In this document: positions 11,841-23,223 of the stretch, one piece after another | How positions within the stretch are numbered: position 1 is the first letter of the stretch | How the letters are laid out: each line of letters starts with the position of its first letter | Assembly (NCBI GenBank): GCA_025201365.1 | Contig: JAIXMF010000016.1 | Span: 62,001-126,000 of the forward strand | Direction: 5' to 3' | From: Syncephalis plumigaleata | Lineage: Eukaryota > Zoopagomycota > Zoopagomycetes > Zoopagales > Piptocephalidaceae | Length of the DNA: 64,000 nt | Notes under the pieces: generated by a model | Databases searched by the model: none | What the model was told of the DNA's origin: nothing | The model's input: the letters and a program-made list of their open reading frames with translations, nothing else | Made by a program: the position numbers and the translations under genes

Positions 11841-11969
11841 TAATAGACATGAACATGAATAATTTAATAAATCTTTTCTTTCTCTTCATAATTGACTTTA
11901 TATAAATGATGACGACGATGATGTAGTAATAAACGAAGAAGAAGGAGGAAATGAAATGACCTATTCCGT

Positions 11970-13916
11970 CTAGTCCACTCGACTTATATTATGACCATGC
12001 TCCATAATATCTACGTCTCGACTATCGGATTCAAGTACATCGATTAGATGTGCAATACCACGCTGTTGCTCTTCGAGTGCTCGTTGTGTACGTGCTAATC
12101 GATTGTCATCGGGTACACCCCATGTCATGCTACCCTCGAGTCTACGATGCTCGACTGTTCGCTCCAATAGCACGGTAAGTTCCTGTAATCGAGCACGATA
12201 CTGACCCGGACGCATGAGTCGTTGCTGTAGTCGTTCAAGTCGACCACGTAACACTTCCTCCTCAGGTCGTAAAGAACGACCATGTGATCGTAATAAATGT
12301 ATTTTACGCATAATCTAATCATGTAATAGTTAGCACGACTGATAGTAATAAATGATAATGAATAGTTACTAACATCGAGAACACGTTGCATTAGTACAAG
12401 TTGACGACGTCGGAATTCCGCCAATTTCGACGCCGTATTTAAATCGTGTGTTTGCTGTAGATCTTCTAGTTTTTTACGTACTTCCTATTATTCATGATAA
12501 GTATACCTCTATATATATATACATAGTCATGATTATTAGCAACATTGACTTACCTTTAGTTTAGCATCATGAGCGACTGTTTGTATACGTTGTTGTTCAA
12601 GTCGTTTCTCCAAGTCACCGAATCCTACTGCCAATACCGGGACAAGACTAGCAGTAGTATCAATGATAATAATAATTAGTTAGTTAGTTTATAAATTAGA
12701 GTTTCATGTCTATAAATATTACCATGAAGGATCAGGATTATCACGTTGTGCTTGTCGCCATAATGTTTCATTTTGATTAGGAGGACATTGATAAAGGTTA
12801 ACTTCACTTGGATGGACAAGATTGTATAAATAGTGCTGTATAAATAATAATAACAAACATTAAGTTCTTTGCTATCTCTATTGTTTTCTCAATAATAACG
12901 AACCTGTAGCTGGCATAGTGGACTTGTGGTATCCCAGTCAGTCTTGAGAGCTTCTAGCTGTTCTTGCGCAGTAGGTGTAGCAGTAGAACCTATGAGATAT
13001 TGATATTAGTACACCTGTATACATATTTGTGTGTTTCATTCATTACCAAGTAGAGCAGATGAAGCTAGATTTGCGGTGGGAGCAGGTCGGGCTGCTGCAT
13101 TAGTTGCACCAAATCCAAATGTACTACCAGCTGTCGCTTGCTGTGCACCGAATAATCCACCAGCGGTAGCTGTTGATGCGGCTGGTTGTTGCTGTGCACC
13201 AAATCCAAATCCTCCTGTTGCTGGTTTCGCACCAAATAATCCTCCTGTAGTAGCCGTTGATGTAGCAGGTTGTTGCTGTTGCGCTCCAAATCCAAATCCT
13301 CCTGTTGCTGGTTTCGCACCGAATAACCCACCGGCTGTAGCTGTTGATGTGGCTGGTTGTTGTTGTGCACCAAATCCACCTGTAGTAGGACCTGTAGCCG
13401 CACCAAATAATCCTGTACTCGGCTGTGCAGTTGAAGTTGTCGCAGCAGGTTGCCCGCCAAACCCGAATCCGCCTGTAGTCGCCGTGGATGTAGCAGGTTG
13501 TTGTTGTGCACCAAATCCGAACCCTCCTGTAGTCGCCGTGGATGTAGCTGGCTGACCTCCGAATCCGAATCCGCCTGTAGTTGCTGTAGAAGTAGCAGGC
13601 TGTTGTTGTGCACCAAATCCGAATCCTCCTGTGGTTGCTCCTGTGGTTGCCGTAGATGTTGCCGGTTGTTGTGCACCGAATCCACCAAATGGCGCTGACG
13701 ACGGTGCAGTAGTTGCAGCCTGACCACCAAAAGTAAATCCACCTCCGGAGGATGCAGGTGGATTAGCCGTTGCAGTACCGCCGAATCCTATATTGATTGC
13801 ATATAGTCTTTCATTAGATCCATGATTATAATACGCGTCTATCTATCTATCTATCTATATATATATATATATATATATACTACTATCACGAATACACAAT
13901 ACTTACCACCAAACAT
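11970..13916 (-). CDS. NUP54: FG nucleoporin Nup54/Nup57
   Basis: Seven exons: 13916-13907, 13787-13047, 12989-12904, 12835-12723, 12647-12554, 12484-12374 and 12314-11970 (1500 nt, 499 residues). It is a central-channel nucleoporin of the Nup62/54/58 complex. Residues 4-250 are FG repeats built on a degenerate unit GGFGFGAQQQPATSTATT; residues 255-499 are the conserved alpha/beta and coiled-coil part with HYLYNLVHPSEVNLY, ETLWRQAQRDNPDPS, CLVPVLAVGFGDLEKR and RPGQYRARLQEL, all Nup54 hallmarks. Exon 1 codes only MFG plus one base. Two introns have weak donors (GTTCGT at 12903, GTTAGT at 12373), chosen by frame. Other-frame ORFs in the FG block are shadows of the repeat. Confidence 0.93.
13047..13787 (-). 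repeat. Degenerate FG-coding tandem repeat
   Basis: About ten copies of a 60-100 bp unit encode the GFGFGAQQQ/PATSTATT modules of Nup54. Copies differ mainly at third codon positions, so the array is kept by selection on protein rather than recent slippage. Confidence 0.75.
13842..13880. repeat. (TCTA)n/(TA)n microsatellite in Nup54 intron 1
   Basis: TCTATCTA units run into an AT dinucleotide tract inside the first Nup54 intron. Confidence 0.8.
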
Positions 13917-15154
13917 TATGATATTCTAAATAGGTTATATCGCGTATATTATAGAATAGAAATGACTAATCTTCCACTACCACCGTAATATTTCCAATAT
14001 AGCAGGATGGATGAAGCAACAACCCTAATCAACGCCACTAGAAAGTGAATAACTATATGGCTATGGTCGTGACTAAAGTCGCGAAATACTACTAAAGGTA
14101 AGAAAAAAGCGAGTTGACGACTTTAATTTGATTTGATGTGCTTTGTTATTAAAAGTAAAAACAATCAACAATGCTAGTAATTATAAACTTAAACTGTACA
14201 TTTTATGTAGATAAAGTTAACCTACATCGTTATTGCTTTATTCTATACGATAAAACTAGAATTGTCATGAGTGCATGTTATCGAATAGTGAAATGGCACT
14301 CATTTACAATATCACATTAACATTATTATTCCGTATGATTTCCTACATAATATACTACGTTGTTACACTATTTGCATATCTTCATTCATATAGTATGTGT
14401 GCCAATTATACTAAACACCGAATTTCGGTGACGGAAAAACTTTCGTGACTAATCGAGCACATCATCGGATTGGACCGGCGACTTTTATTCACTTTTTTCA
14501 AATAGCGTAATGCGAATGGATTTATTCAATGACATAGCATGAGCATATGGACGAGTAATTGAATAGATAGGAAGGATAAGAAGGGTAGATCAAATAGGTA
14601 GCATTGGGCATTGAGGTACTACAACAAATCCAGTCAGTTCTCTCTCTCTTTATGTATGTATGTATGCATGCATGTATGTATGTATGTAGGGTAGATGTGT
14701 CTGTGTCGGTGTGTGTGCTGTAAGCTTCCCTGACATGTGGGATTATCAGTTCCATTAGACACTTACTAATATGGTTGCTATTGCTATTGCTACTACTACT
14801 ACTACTACTACAGCGATTACTATTTAATTAGCGATAAGATTCACATTGCCACGCTTTTTTCTAATCGTCATCGTATGCAAAAAAGCCATTTTCTTTTTTC
14901 TTCTTACTCCTCCTTCTATACTGTCATAGCTACAGCTTACAGCTCTATTTCATTTCATATCTGGTCTTGTTACTATTGTCTTGCACCTAAACGGTTATCT
15001 ATTGCCATAGGATAGTGGAAGAGAAACAACAACAGCAGCAGTAACAACTACGATAGAAATACTATCGCCGTATTTATTATCACTACTTCTTACTGTATCT
15101 TGCTTCTCCTTCGTCTCCTTTACCTTCTTCGTCTTCTTTCTGTTTATTATCGAT
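13917..15154. other. Divergent promoter region between Nup54 and TMEM42
   Basis: About 1.24 kb, no gene. It holds a 15-bp palindrome CACCGAATTTCGGTG near 14417, a GTAT/GCAT tetranucleotide run near 14650-14690 and an ACT trinucleotide run near 14795-14810. An open frame at 14522-14755 follows the microsatellite and is not credible. Confidence 0.5.
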
Positions 15155-16134
15155 ATGCCACCCATCGATTATGATAACTATCATGCTACACTTCCCGTTG
15201 AGAAGCGACCAACACGTAAACCTTTACGCTCTGAAGTGTTACTCGCGGTATTGGCCGGTCTAAGTGCAGCTACCGCTAGTCTATTCGGTAAACTGGCCAT
15301 GGAGGAGCGTACAGCAAGTGCAGCCAGTACCGCGTACTACTTCATACAGAAGCTTGACTTGGACATTCTACTCGATTTGAATCAGGTAAGTAAATTGCTA
15401 GTGTAGTATGTTTGGAGGGGGTAACACCACTAGGAATGACGAATTCTTGGCATTCCACCGTCGTGCCTCTATGACTACATACACGCACACACGCACAAAC
15501 ACACCTATTCTTGTATTATAACTGGCTATGTCACTCATATGCTACATTCTTTATTTGTCTACTCGTCTATTTATAGACCCTTTGGTTGGTACGCGCCCTT
15601 TTTGCCGGCGCTATGATCCTAGCCAATGCCGCCATGTGGGCCTTTTTCACCAAATCACTTAGCCGTACGCAATCATCTGCCCGTGTAACGGTGATCAATA
15701 GCTGTGCCAACTTTTGCTTTACAGTAAGTCATACTTGTTGTGGTATAGTCATTTCTATTGCTTATTAATACTCATGATTATGACTATGACTATTACTATA
15801 GGCATTATTTGGACATGTATGTTTTAATGAACCTTTAGCTATGCGTTGGTGGTTCGGTGCTGCTCTCATGGTAGCCGGTGGTATGTTGGTAGCTGCACCA
15901 CCAGCTGTTGCCTCCACTCCTACAGTGCCAAATCGAGATCAGCCTTATCGTTCATTCGTGGCTATGCGCACCAATGATAAAGTGTCTTCGTCTTCTTCAA
16001 TAGACAAACTTGGACGTAATCTAGCAAGTAGTAATGGCAAGGCAACAAGTACAGCTACTACTACTACTACTACTGGTGGTGGTGGTGGTGTGGCAACACG
16101 TTCACGTTCACGTCGAGTGGCATCCGAAGAATAG
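15155..16134 (+). CDS. TMEM42: TMEM42-like EamA/DMT membrane protein
   Basis: Three exons: 15155-15385, 15577-15723 and 15802-16134 (711 nt, 236 residues), all phase 0. It resembles the small TMEM42 family, a half-size relative of drug/metabolite transporters with four helices: SEVLLAVLAGLSAATASLFG (about 26-45), LVRALFAGAMILANAAMWAF (about 81-100), a segment around VTVINSCANFCFTALFG (about 110-130) and WWFGAALMVAGGMLV (about 143-157). ANAAMWAFFTKSL and the TVINSCANF turn match the EamA pattern. The function of TMEM42 is not well defined; a small-molecule transport role is inference. The C-terminal 75 residues are a Ser/Thr/Gly-rich basic tail not usual in the family, with a short poly-Thr/poly-Gly tract. 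Confidence 0.82.
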
Positions 16135-16621
16135 TGTAATGATCATGATAATAAGAATGCTATTATATTAGTATTAACTATTAACCTATACTACGCGGCA
16201 GTCTCATCATCTCTTCAATTCAATTCAACCTGTGATAATAAATATTAATTATAATTATACGTAATCTACATATCAACAATGATATTTGCAATTTTGAACA
16301 CATTATCCTATTAGTAAATTACTTTATTCAATGAGTAACTAACAAACAAACAAACAATTGTATTAATAAAAAGAAAGAGATTGTTTAGAAAGATGTTCTT
16401 GCCGTAATAATAACAGCAACAACAATAGTAATAACAATAATAGCAACAATTAGTAAGATAGACATGGCTGCTTAATATACAATGGACAATCATCATCATC
16501 ATTGAAATGTCCACTGATCTACAGCAATTATAATTGATATATATATATATGTGTGTATGTATGTAGTAAACTATGTGTACGTATATTGAGAGTAAAAGAG
16601 AAAATATTATATAGATGGTTA

Positions 16622-16659
<38 letters not shown>

Positions 16660-16947
16660 CTCTAAAGTGATCATCATATATGTATATTCTCTTCTTTAGG
16701 GAAAAGAAGACAACCTTTCGTGTACAAATACGCAGATTGTTACAGTATGTACAGCATATAACTAAAGATTGATCCGCAAGTACACAGGATCAATGGTGGT
16801 ATACGAAAAGAAAGAGTGTGCGAACAACACAATGCATCGAATGCTAAAGGGGCCGTCTATAATGGTAAGTGCAAGTATTGAGAAAGCAAGTAATACTATT
16901 GTTTCCTTCTTTCTTTCTCTACTTGTAAACGATATATATAGTCTGTT
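16135..16947. other. Convergent intergenic spacer
   Basis: About 810 bp between the TMEM42-like stop and the stop of the next minus-strand gene. Contains (TTGA)n at about 16624-16660, a TATG/TATA run near 16540-16565 and AAC/AAT trinucleotide stretches. No gene seen. Confidence 0.5.
16624..16660. repeat. (TTGA)n microsatellite
   Basis: About nine TTGA/ATTG units in a row, uninterrupted. Confidence 0.85.
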
Positions 16948-19038
16948 CTAGATTCGACGTAGTCCCAATCGATTAAGGGTTGCTGTTCGAGCGGAAGCAA
17001 CACTCACGCTAAAGCTTCTTGGACGTTGATAGCCGGCTGGTGGTGCACCCGTAGTCGAACCATCAGCACCAGGGATTGCATGTGTAGCGGCATTAAGCGG
17101 GGCACTTGGTCGACCGGGTGGTGCAATACTGAGAAAGTTGGCCGTGGCTGCTGCTGCCATAGCATGGTGAACACCACCATTGACGATAGTCTCGGAGGTG
17201 AGTTGTCCGGATAAAGGTACATTGGAGGATGAGGATGTTGTTGTTGTTGTTGTTGCTGTTGTTGTTACTATTGAAGTACTAGTAGTAGTTATGGATAATG
17301 AAGATGGTGTTGCTGGTAATGTTGCATTGTTATATATACTGTGATTATTTGCTGCTGCTGCTGCTACTAGATCACTATCGTCGTCATCTGCTACATCGGT
17401 GGGTCCAATCGGTGCAATTGGATGTTTTGGCACACGAGGTGTAGTAGCAAATGACCAGTCGAGTGGAACGGGATTCGTTGTACGTACAATGGGAGAACGT
17501 CCAATATCACCTGGATTGATACTGTCGTCCAGATGTGGTTGTAGCATGGTAAGCGATGATATTAATGTTGGTGTATTACCACGCTCCAACATGTTGATAT
17601 CCTCGTCGTAGTTGTGTTGTTGTAGTTGCTGATGATCACTAGTCATCACTGTATCTGATGATAGAGTAGTCACCGATGAAGTAGTAGTAGTGGCTACTAT
17701 TGCTTGATCTAAAGAGGTGACACTTGAAACTGAAGTGGCAGATAATGAACTACTATTGTTGCTGTTGTTGCTTGACATGTCGGCAACCGATGTATTGACA
17801 CTAAGACGAGGAGGTGGGAGTTTACGTGATTTACGCGTTGATTCACTATTATTTTCTACATTGGTGAAATCGCCGCTTGTTCTCCATGAAGTAGGTTGTT
17901 CTGTATTATTGCTGCTAGTGTTGCTATTAACATGATCGTAGTCGCTGTTGTATTGGCTATTACTGCTGCTATCATTATCAGTATCGCTATCACCGCCCAT
18001 GATGGCCGCTTCCAGAATGGCCGTCAATGTAGGAGTGGTAGCGGGTATAGCCACTTGTAGTCCTGCGGTCGTTGCACTCGTTGTATTATCCGACTCAACG
18101 AGTGTCGGCATAGGAGGAATCGGCAATTCACCGCCTACGAGACTTGTGGGTGAACCGCTTGGATTGGAAAAGATACCCATGAGTTCGGCCATAGCTGCCG
18201 ATTCGCCGGCTGCCGATATGGGTCCACGGTTTGATTGCTTCTCACGATCAGTAGGAATGGTAATTTTAGGTCTATAGGTTACATTTGAAGATGGCTGCTG
18301 TCCCGGTAATGGAGCAGTGGTAGGTGCTGCCGACACACGCATCAAATCATCGAGTAAGGGCGCTTCAGAGGAGGCGGACAATGATAGATCTACTACAACC
18401 GGAGCTAATGCTTCCGCTTCAGCTTCCGCCTCCACGCGTGCTTGACGTGTATTGCTGAATTCACGCTGTAGTGAAGCTATACGGTCGTTCATCTCGGTGA
18501 TATCGCCGTCTAATTCTAAATCCTCTCCAAAACAGAAGCTTAATGGACGAGCAAGCATACGTCCACTCTGTCGCGAGTCAGTCTCGGGAGCTGCCGCGGT
18601 GGAGGTAGGCGGGAATGCCGCCATCCAACGTTGCCAACCTGATCCAACACGACCGCCCGCCTTCTTTGGACATGGCGCTAGAATGTCTAATGGACGCAGA
18701 GGAGGTGCGTTACCGCCATCAGCATCACGACTAAGACGTACCGATTGACTACGTGGAATTGGATTACAATCATTGTCGTCTATCAATGAACCGACTGCAC
18801 CGATATTGCCGAATGGTTGTTGATTATCCTCGGGAGTGACGGGTCTAGGCCTATGCGTAGGATAGGGCGGGTTATTGATATAAGGCGATGTAGAGACGGG
18901 ACGGGCCGGTAGCGCCATTAACAAATGATGACTGGAACGACGACGATGACGCCGCATGGTAGCAGTAGGCTGCGCCAATGGAGGTGACTGCGTCTGTTCT
19001 AGCATTCCAGGGGCTGCAGCACTTACACAAAGTGTCAT
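16948..19038 (-). CDS. Large Ser/Thr-rich low-complexity protein, unrecognised
   Basis: A single uninterrupted 2.1-kb frame (696 residues). Visible parts: an Arg-rich stretch MRRHRRRSSHH near residue 28; Pro-rich text; a conserved-looking block around SGWQRWMAAFP (about 130) and RPLSFCFGEDLELDGDI (about 165-180); a short helical/coiled-coil segment MNDRIASLQREFSNTR followed by an EAEAEAEAL repeat; then some 450 residues of Ser, Thr, Asn and Asp-rich disorder with poly-Ser/Thr and DDDD runs; and a C-terminus RSFSVSVASARTATLNRLGL ending RRI that looks like a phospho-motif region. No catalytic domain or membrane segment is seen. The lack of introns in so long a gene differs from its neighbours. 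Long UTR-like, pyrimidine-rich DNA lies upstream, as often seen for regulatory proteins. No function assigned. Confidence 0.7.
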   Translation of the reverse strand: MTLCVSAAAPGMLEQTQSPPLAQPTATMRRHRRRSSHHLLMALPARPVSTSPYINNPPYPTHRPRPVTPEDNQQPFGNIGAVGSLIDDNDCNPIPRSQSVRLSRDADGGNAPPLRPLDILAPCPKKAGGRVGSGWQRWMAAFPPTSTAAAPETDSRQSGRMLARPLSFCFGEDLELDGDITEMNDRIASLQREFSNTRQARVEAEAEAEALAPVVVDLSLSASSEAPLLDDLMRVSAAPTTAPLPGQQPSSNVTYRPKITIPTDREKQSNRGPISAAGESAAMAELMGIFSNPSGSPTSLVGGELPIPPMPTLVESDNTTSATTAGLQVAIPATTPTLTAILEAAIMGGDSDTDNDSSSNSQYNSDYDHVNSNTSSNNTEQPTSWRTSGDFTNVENNSESTRKSRKLPPPRLSVNTSVADMSSNNSNNSSSLSATSVSSVTSLDQAIVATTTTSSVTTLSSDTVMTSDHQQLQQHNYDEDINMLERGNTPTLISSLTMLQPHLDDSINPGDIGRSPIVRTTNPVPLDWSFATTPRVPKHPIAPIGPTDVADDDDSDLVAAAAANNHSIYNNATLPATPSSLSITTTSTSIVTTTATTTTTTSSSSNVPLSGQLTSETIVNGGVHHAMAAAATANFLSIAPPGRPSAPLNAATHAIPGADGSTTGAPPAGYQRPRSFSVSVASARTATLNRLGLRRI

Positions 19039-21178
19039 TGGTAAAGAGTGTTACGGTTATTGGAAGGGAAAGAAGAAAAGAATTTAAGGATAAAAGGATG
19101 ACTGATTAACAAGTAGGTTTGTGTGTATGTGTGTGTGCGTTGAGTGAGTGTTGAGTGAGTGTCGAGTAAATACTGAGTGAGTGCTGAGTGAGTACTGAGT
19201 AAGTACTGAGTGTCAAGTGTCGCAATAGTTGTTATTACAGTGGAATAACACACGCATACACACACGCAGAAATAGAGGGAAAAGGTCTACCGGTTATGTA
19301 GCCAATACTGGTTTATACTGTCAAGTAGAGCGGTTATACTCTATGAGACGAAAGAGACAGAGGGAGAGAGAGACAAGTTGAAAAGTAAGTGAAAGCAATA
19401 AATCCTCTAATAGAGTAGAGAGAAGAAGCAAATGAAAGTTTAAAAAAGCAAGAAACGGTAAAACCCAGCAAATCTGTTAGTTGTCCGTTGAAAGAAAAGC
19501 AAATAGTATATCGACAAGGGATAGAGACCGTTTAACCGGATAGATTTGACTAGAGACAGTGGTAGACACAGAGGGATTCTGTCGCTGACAAGAAATGATG
19601 AAAGTACGACGGGTAAGCAGGATAAGTTGAGTGTAATGACACAATGGTAAGTTAAGAAAAAAGAGAAGAGAAAAAGTAAGTGGACAAGTGTGTGTGTGCG
19701 AATGTCGAATGAGATGGTCTGATGTGTAGTAAGTGCAGCAAGCCTTATAAATAGATATTCCACTTGTTGCTTCAGTGAACGGGTGTGTGACTGTGTGTGG
19801 GTGTCGCTTTCTTTCTCTGTCTCTATGTCTCTATGTTTCTCTCTCTCTATGTCTGTCTGTCTGTCTGTATAGGGAGAGGTCCGGTTATATTATGGTGACT
19901 AGGCAAAGAGGAAGGAGTAAGCACGAGCTGAGAATAAACGTGTTATGTTTCGAGAATTATCGGTAATTATAGCATAATGTAGTTGGTTAGTATTTTTTAA
20001 TAGAACACAACCCTATTAACAACAATAACCACCACCACAACAATGACGATAAGAAATGCACCCTTTTTGTAAAAGTAATTGGTGGTATACGAAGAACAAG
20101 AGGAAGATAAGGAAGAGGAGGAGATGCGATCCTACACGACTAGACAAGGAGCGAACCGGTGTGTGATGACTGAATGACTGGATGATGATACGTTGACAGC
20201 CTGCATAACGCAGATGCAAAGGGGAAATTGGAATGTATCGCATAGTTGAAATTAAGAGAAAACCGACATTCCGCAGCTATGTAGAATATGGCAATCACTA
20301 ATTAAAGAACATACAAATAGCATCATTGACATTGCCAATTAAATGGATATGAGAATACTACTGATCACAAATGGTCTTGCAGTTAACATAAACGAGCAAG
20401 CGGAATAAGCTCCGTTGTTGTCGGTAGTTCAACCGGCAATGATCGCTCAGTATAATTGTTAGGACAGAACACTAACTGAGTGAATCACCGAATGGGTTGA
20501 CCCGTTTTAGCATAGGCCCTGAAGATGTCGTTCACTCCTAATGACCCGTTGTCACCGACATTGAGATGCTTGTTCAACGGAGTGTATACGTGTGCCTATG
20601 TGTGTATCATATCAAAGAACAAAACAAAAGAATAGTATGTGATGTCTATTGAGACAAGACATGCCACATAAATACATAAATACATAGATATTCTCTATCA
20701 ACATTGAATACATGATAGCGAACAATCGATAAAACTGTTTTATCTATACACTTGACAATGTATGAAACTGATAATAGTGCATCATTCCAACAAGAATATA
20801 GGACATTAATCATACAGATATAAAATTAAGATGTAGTATAGCACTAGTAATGATAATAGTTGTTATATTTATTGATGGATTGATGATCGTATTCAATGGC
20901 CATTCGCTTATTCCTACGTATTCACATGTAATATTTGCACCTGTGTCCTTACAACATGAATGAGTGCATGAATGAATGAATGAATAACAATTATTACATG
21001 GTAGATCACATTGATGAATGAAGAAGAAGACAGCAGAGTATATGTTTGAGGATCATCTCATATGATAATAATACGAACATTGTTGTTAATAGAAATAACA
21101 CAGACTGGTCATATAAATGAGCCAAGTCTCTGATCACAAATCAACAGGAAATAAGCGAGCAAGTAACGGTGGCTTATT
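19039..21178. other. Long upstream region of the 19-kb gene
   Basis: About 2.1 kb with no credible gene. On the minus strand 19040-19760 is C/T-rich and reads as a likely leader. A degenerate 10-12 bp tandem repeat of the GAGTGAGTACT type lies at about 19138-19216 and TCTGTCTG runs near 19850-19868. From 20250 to 21178 the sequence is AT-rich and featureless, with a GAATGAATGAAT run near 20965. Confidence 0.45.
19138..19216. repeat. Degenerate GAGTGAGTACT-type tandem repeat
   Basis: Seven or so imperfect units combining GAGTGAGT with TGCT, TACT or GTCGA; units vary, so it is an old minisatellite rather than a recent slippage tract. It lies in the probable leader of the minus-strand gene that starts at 19038. 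Confidence 0.65.
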
Positions 21179-21634
21179 TTAGTAGACGGCCAACAAAGCG
21201 ACGACACCAGCTGCCAAACCTAGAGTGCTGGCATCACCTAGACGGTGTGCCGTAGCGGAGTTGGTGGTATCTTCTACTGGCTTGTTCGTATTGGTGTTGC
21301 CACCAGTGGTTGGTTTGTTGTTACCGCTACCGGTATCGGCGGAACCACCGGCAGCACCAGTTGGTGCGGGTGCGGATGGCTTGTTGGCGCCATTGCTTGG
21401 AGTAGCAGCTGGAGAGCTATTACCACCACTGCTGCTGGCACCAGTGCCAGGGAGTGATGGTAGATTGGAAGGCAAGTTGGAAGGCAAGTTGGAAGGTAGA
21501 TTGGAAGGTAGGTTGGAAGGCAAGTTGGAAGGCAAGTTGGCTGGTAGCGTAATGGATGGTTGTGTTTGTTGTGGGCTAGCAGTGGCCATACCGGCAATGG
21601 CAGCTAGAGCGAGGATGGCGGTAAAAGTACGCAT
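21179..21634 (-). CDS. GPI-anchored, Ser/Pro-rich cell-surface protein with NLPS repeats
   Basis: One exon, 151 residues. MRTFTAILALAAIAGMATAS is a clean signal peptide, so the ATG at 21634 is preferred over one 42 nt upstream that would bury it. After SITLPA come about seven tandem NLPS units, then a Ser/Gly/Thr/Asn-rich stalk suited to O-glycosylation, and a C-terminal hydrophobic tail (TLGLAAGVVALLAVY) preceded by small residues, as in GPI-anchor signals. The likely role is a wall or plasma-membrane surface protein. A CTATAAAAC box on the minus strand at 21921-21930 lies about 290 bp upstream, followed by a C/A-rich leader with CAACAACAAC runs typical of well-translated fungal mRNAs. Confidence 0.8.
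   Translation of the reverse strand: MRTFTAILALAAIAGMATASPQQTQPSITLPANLPSNLPSNLPSNLPSNLPSNLPSNLPSLPGTGASSSGGNSSPAATPSNGANKPSAPAPTGAAGGSADTGSGNNKPTTGGNTNTNKPVEDTTNSATAHRLGDASTLGLAAGVVALLAVY
21455..21540 (-). repeat. 12-bp tandem repeat coding NLPS
   Basis: About seven near-identical 12-bp units alternating TTGGAAGGCAAG and TTGGAAGGTAGA (plus strand). High identity at the DNA level points to recent expansion; copy number is likely variable between strains. Confidence 0.85.
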
Positions 21635-21920
21635 GATGAAAGCTGAGTGATAGAAGATGGTGTGTGTGTAATGCAAAAGTATGAATGTGCCGAATTAACA
21701 CAGACAAGTAGCGTCAATAACTGATAAAGTAGAAGAAAAGAAAGATATGCTCTTGATGAACCTAAATGAAGGGTTGTTGTTGTTGTTGTTGCTGATCAAC
21801 TTGCTAAGTTACGTTTGAAGTAGAAAAGCAAGATGATAATTGCTGATGGAGGCAATGACAAGATGGAACTGAACGGTGCTGAGATAAGTTACCCCCGTCC
21901 AGCAAGTTTGTCGGCGTCGT

Positions 21921-21930
21921 CGTTTTATAG
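21921..21930 (-). promoter_or_regulatory. TATA box of the GPI-protein gene
   Basis: CTATAAAACG on the minus strand about 290 bp before the ATG, within a locally GC-richer stretch, followed by a leader free of ATG-rich text. Position and context fit a core promoter, but the start site cannot be seen. Confidence 0.4.
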
Positions 21931-23223
21931 CCGAAGGGGCCTAGGATTGGCGGTCAACGGAACGGGTCTCAAGCCGAGCGCTAATGCCGATATCGCTCAT
22001 CTGTGACTGGATGTTTCAATTGGCCATTGGAGTTACTCTCACTACTACTAGAACAACAACCACAATCACAACCACAACAGAACAAGTAACAATGGAACAC
22101 TTCTTGTACACACACATGTCTACACACGTACACGCACACACACACACGCGTACAGGTATGCTTTTCATAGACTGATAAGAAGTGGTAATGATGCTACTTC
22201 CTTTCTCAATGATGTGACATCTATTTTTAGAACAGTGCACAAAATAGTGGTACCAACTCTGTTCACCCTTATCTAGCAATGAGAATGGCACTGAGAACAG
22301 ACGCGCTGACGTCAGTTGAACTAAGAATTCTTGGCAAAATACAGGATATTCTTGTAATTCACCGAATTGATAAGAAGGACTATATCGAATATACTCACTC
22401 CTATAATGAATAGAAGTGCTTGGAACTGTGTTATTAATATACTAAAGGATAGCATGGCTTTACCTCTATGATTTAATACAGGAATGTATTGTTTCAAGTG
22501 TTTCTTCATTCTTCTTCCATCTTCTTCCATCTTCTTATCTTTCTTAGAACAAGTCGCGTGAGTCTACGTATGTGTATGTAGATTAGCCGTAAAGTTTGTT
22601 TTACACTTGGTTGCATGGTCCAAAGGCCATTGGACTAGTAGCCCACTCTATAGTATCACTTGAACTACCTCACAACAAAGTTGAAACAATAACAAGAACA
22701 AAACAAAACAACAAACAAGTTGCAACCTACTCATATAACCATTAAACATCAAAGGGTATTACAACTGCAATGGTTTAGTTCAATAAGATATTTGGTTGTA
22801 GATGTGCAAGATGATGCATCTTACTAGTTCGCTTTATTCATGAGTGAACATGTAGCATTGTTAGCGTCTTTTAGTAGTGTAGATGAGGAACTAGTTGTAA
22901 AATAATCTGTTACAATAAAATACGGAGTTTAAACTAGTGTGGATGCAACTGTTACAATAAGGCGTTTTTCCATGTGCCTTAAAGAGATGCCACGTGATGG
23001 AAATGGTCGAATTTCGTATATTTCAACTTGTTCATGGCGGTGTTTCATTATTTATTTTTTTGTTTATTTTCGCACGACTCCGCTACTCCGTTACAATCCT
23101 CTGTCGTTCATCTCTTTGCTACTACTCTACTCTTACTCTTTCTCTTTCTATCTATCTCTCTTTTGATTCTATTATATACTATAACAGCCTCTTTTCCTTC
23201 ACACATTATACAGCATTGACATC
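21931..23223. other. Spacer, no gene seen
   Basis: About 1.3 kb between the GPI-protein promoter and uridine phosphorylase. Contains an ACACAC/ACACGC tract near 22110-22150 and, just before 23224, a strongly pyrimidine-rich leader (TCTTTCTCTTTCTATC). No RNA gene or conserved frame recognised. Confidence 0.45.

Noticed and set aside
13065-13742. 225-codon Gln/Leu-rich minus ORF overlapping Nup54
   Set aside because: It is the FG-repeat DNA read in a shifted frame; the real frame gives GFGFGAQQQ repeats and splices to the Nup54 C-terminus.
17949-18277. Plus-strand ORFs of 60-110 codons opposite the 16948-19038 gene
   Set aside because: Shadows of a long low-complexity coding frame on the other strand.
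22605-22680. tRNA-like text with short complementary stretches
   Set aside because: No consistent acceptor stem, T-loop GTTCRA or anticodon arm could be drawn.
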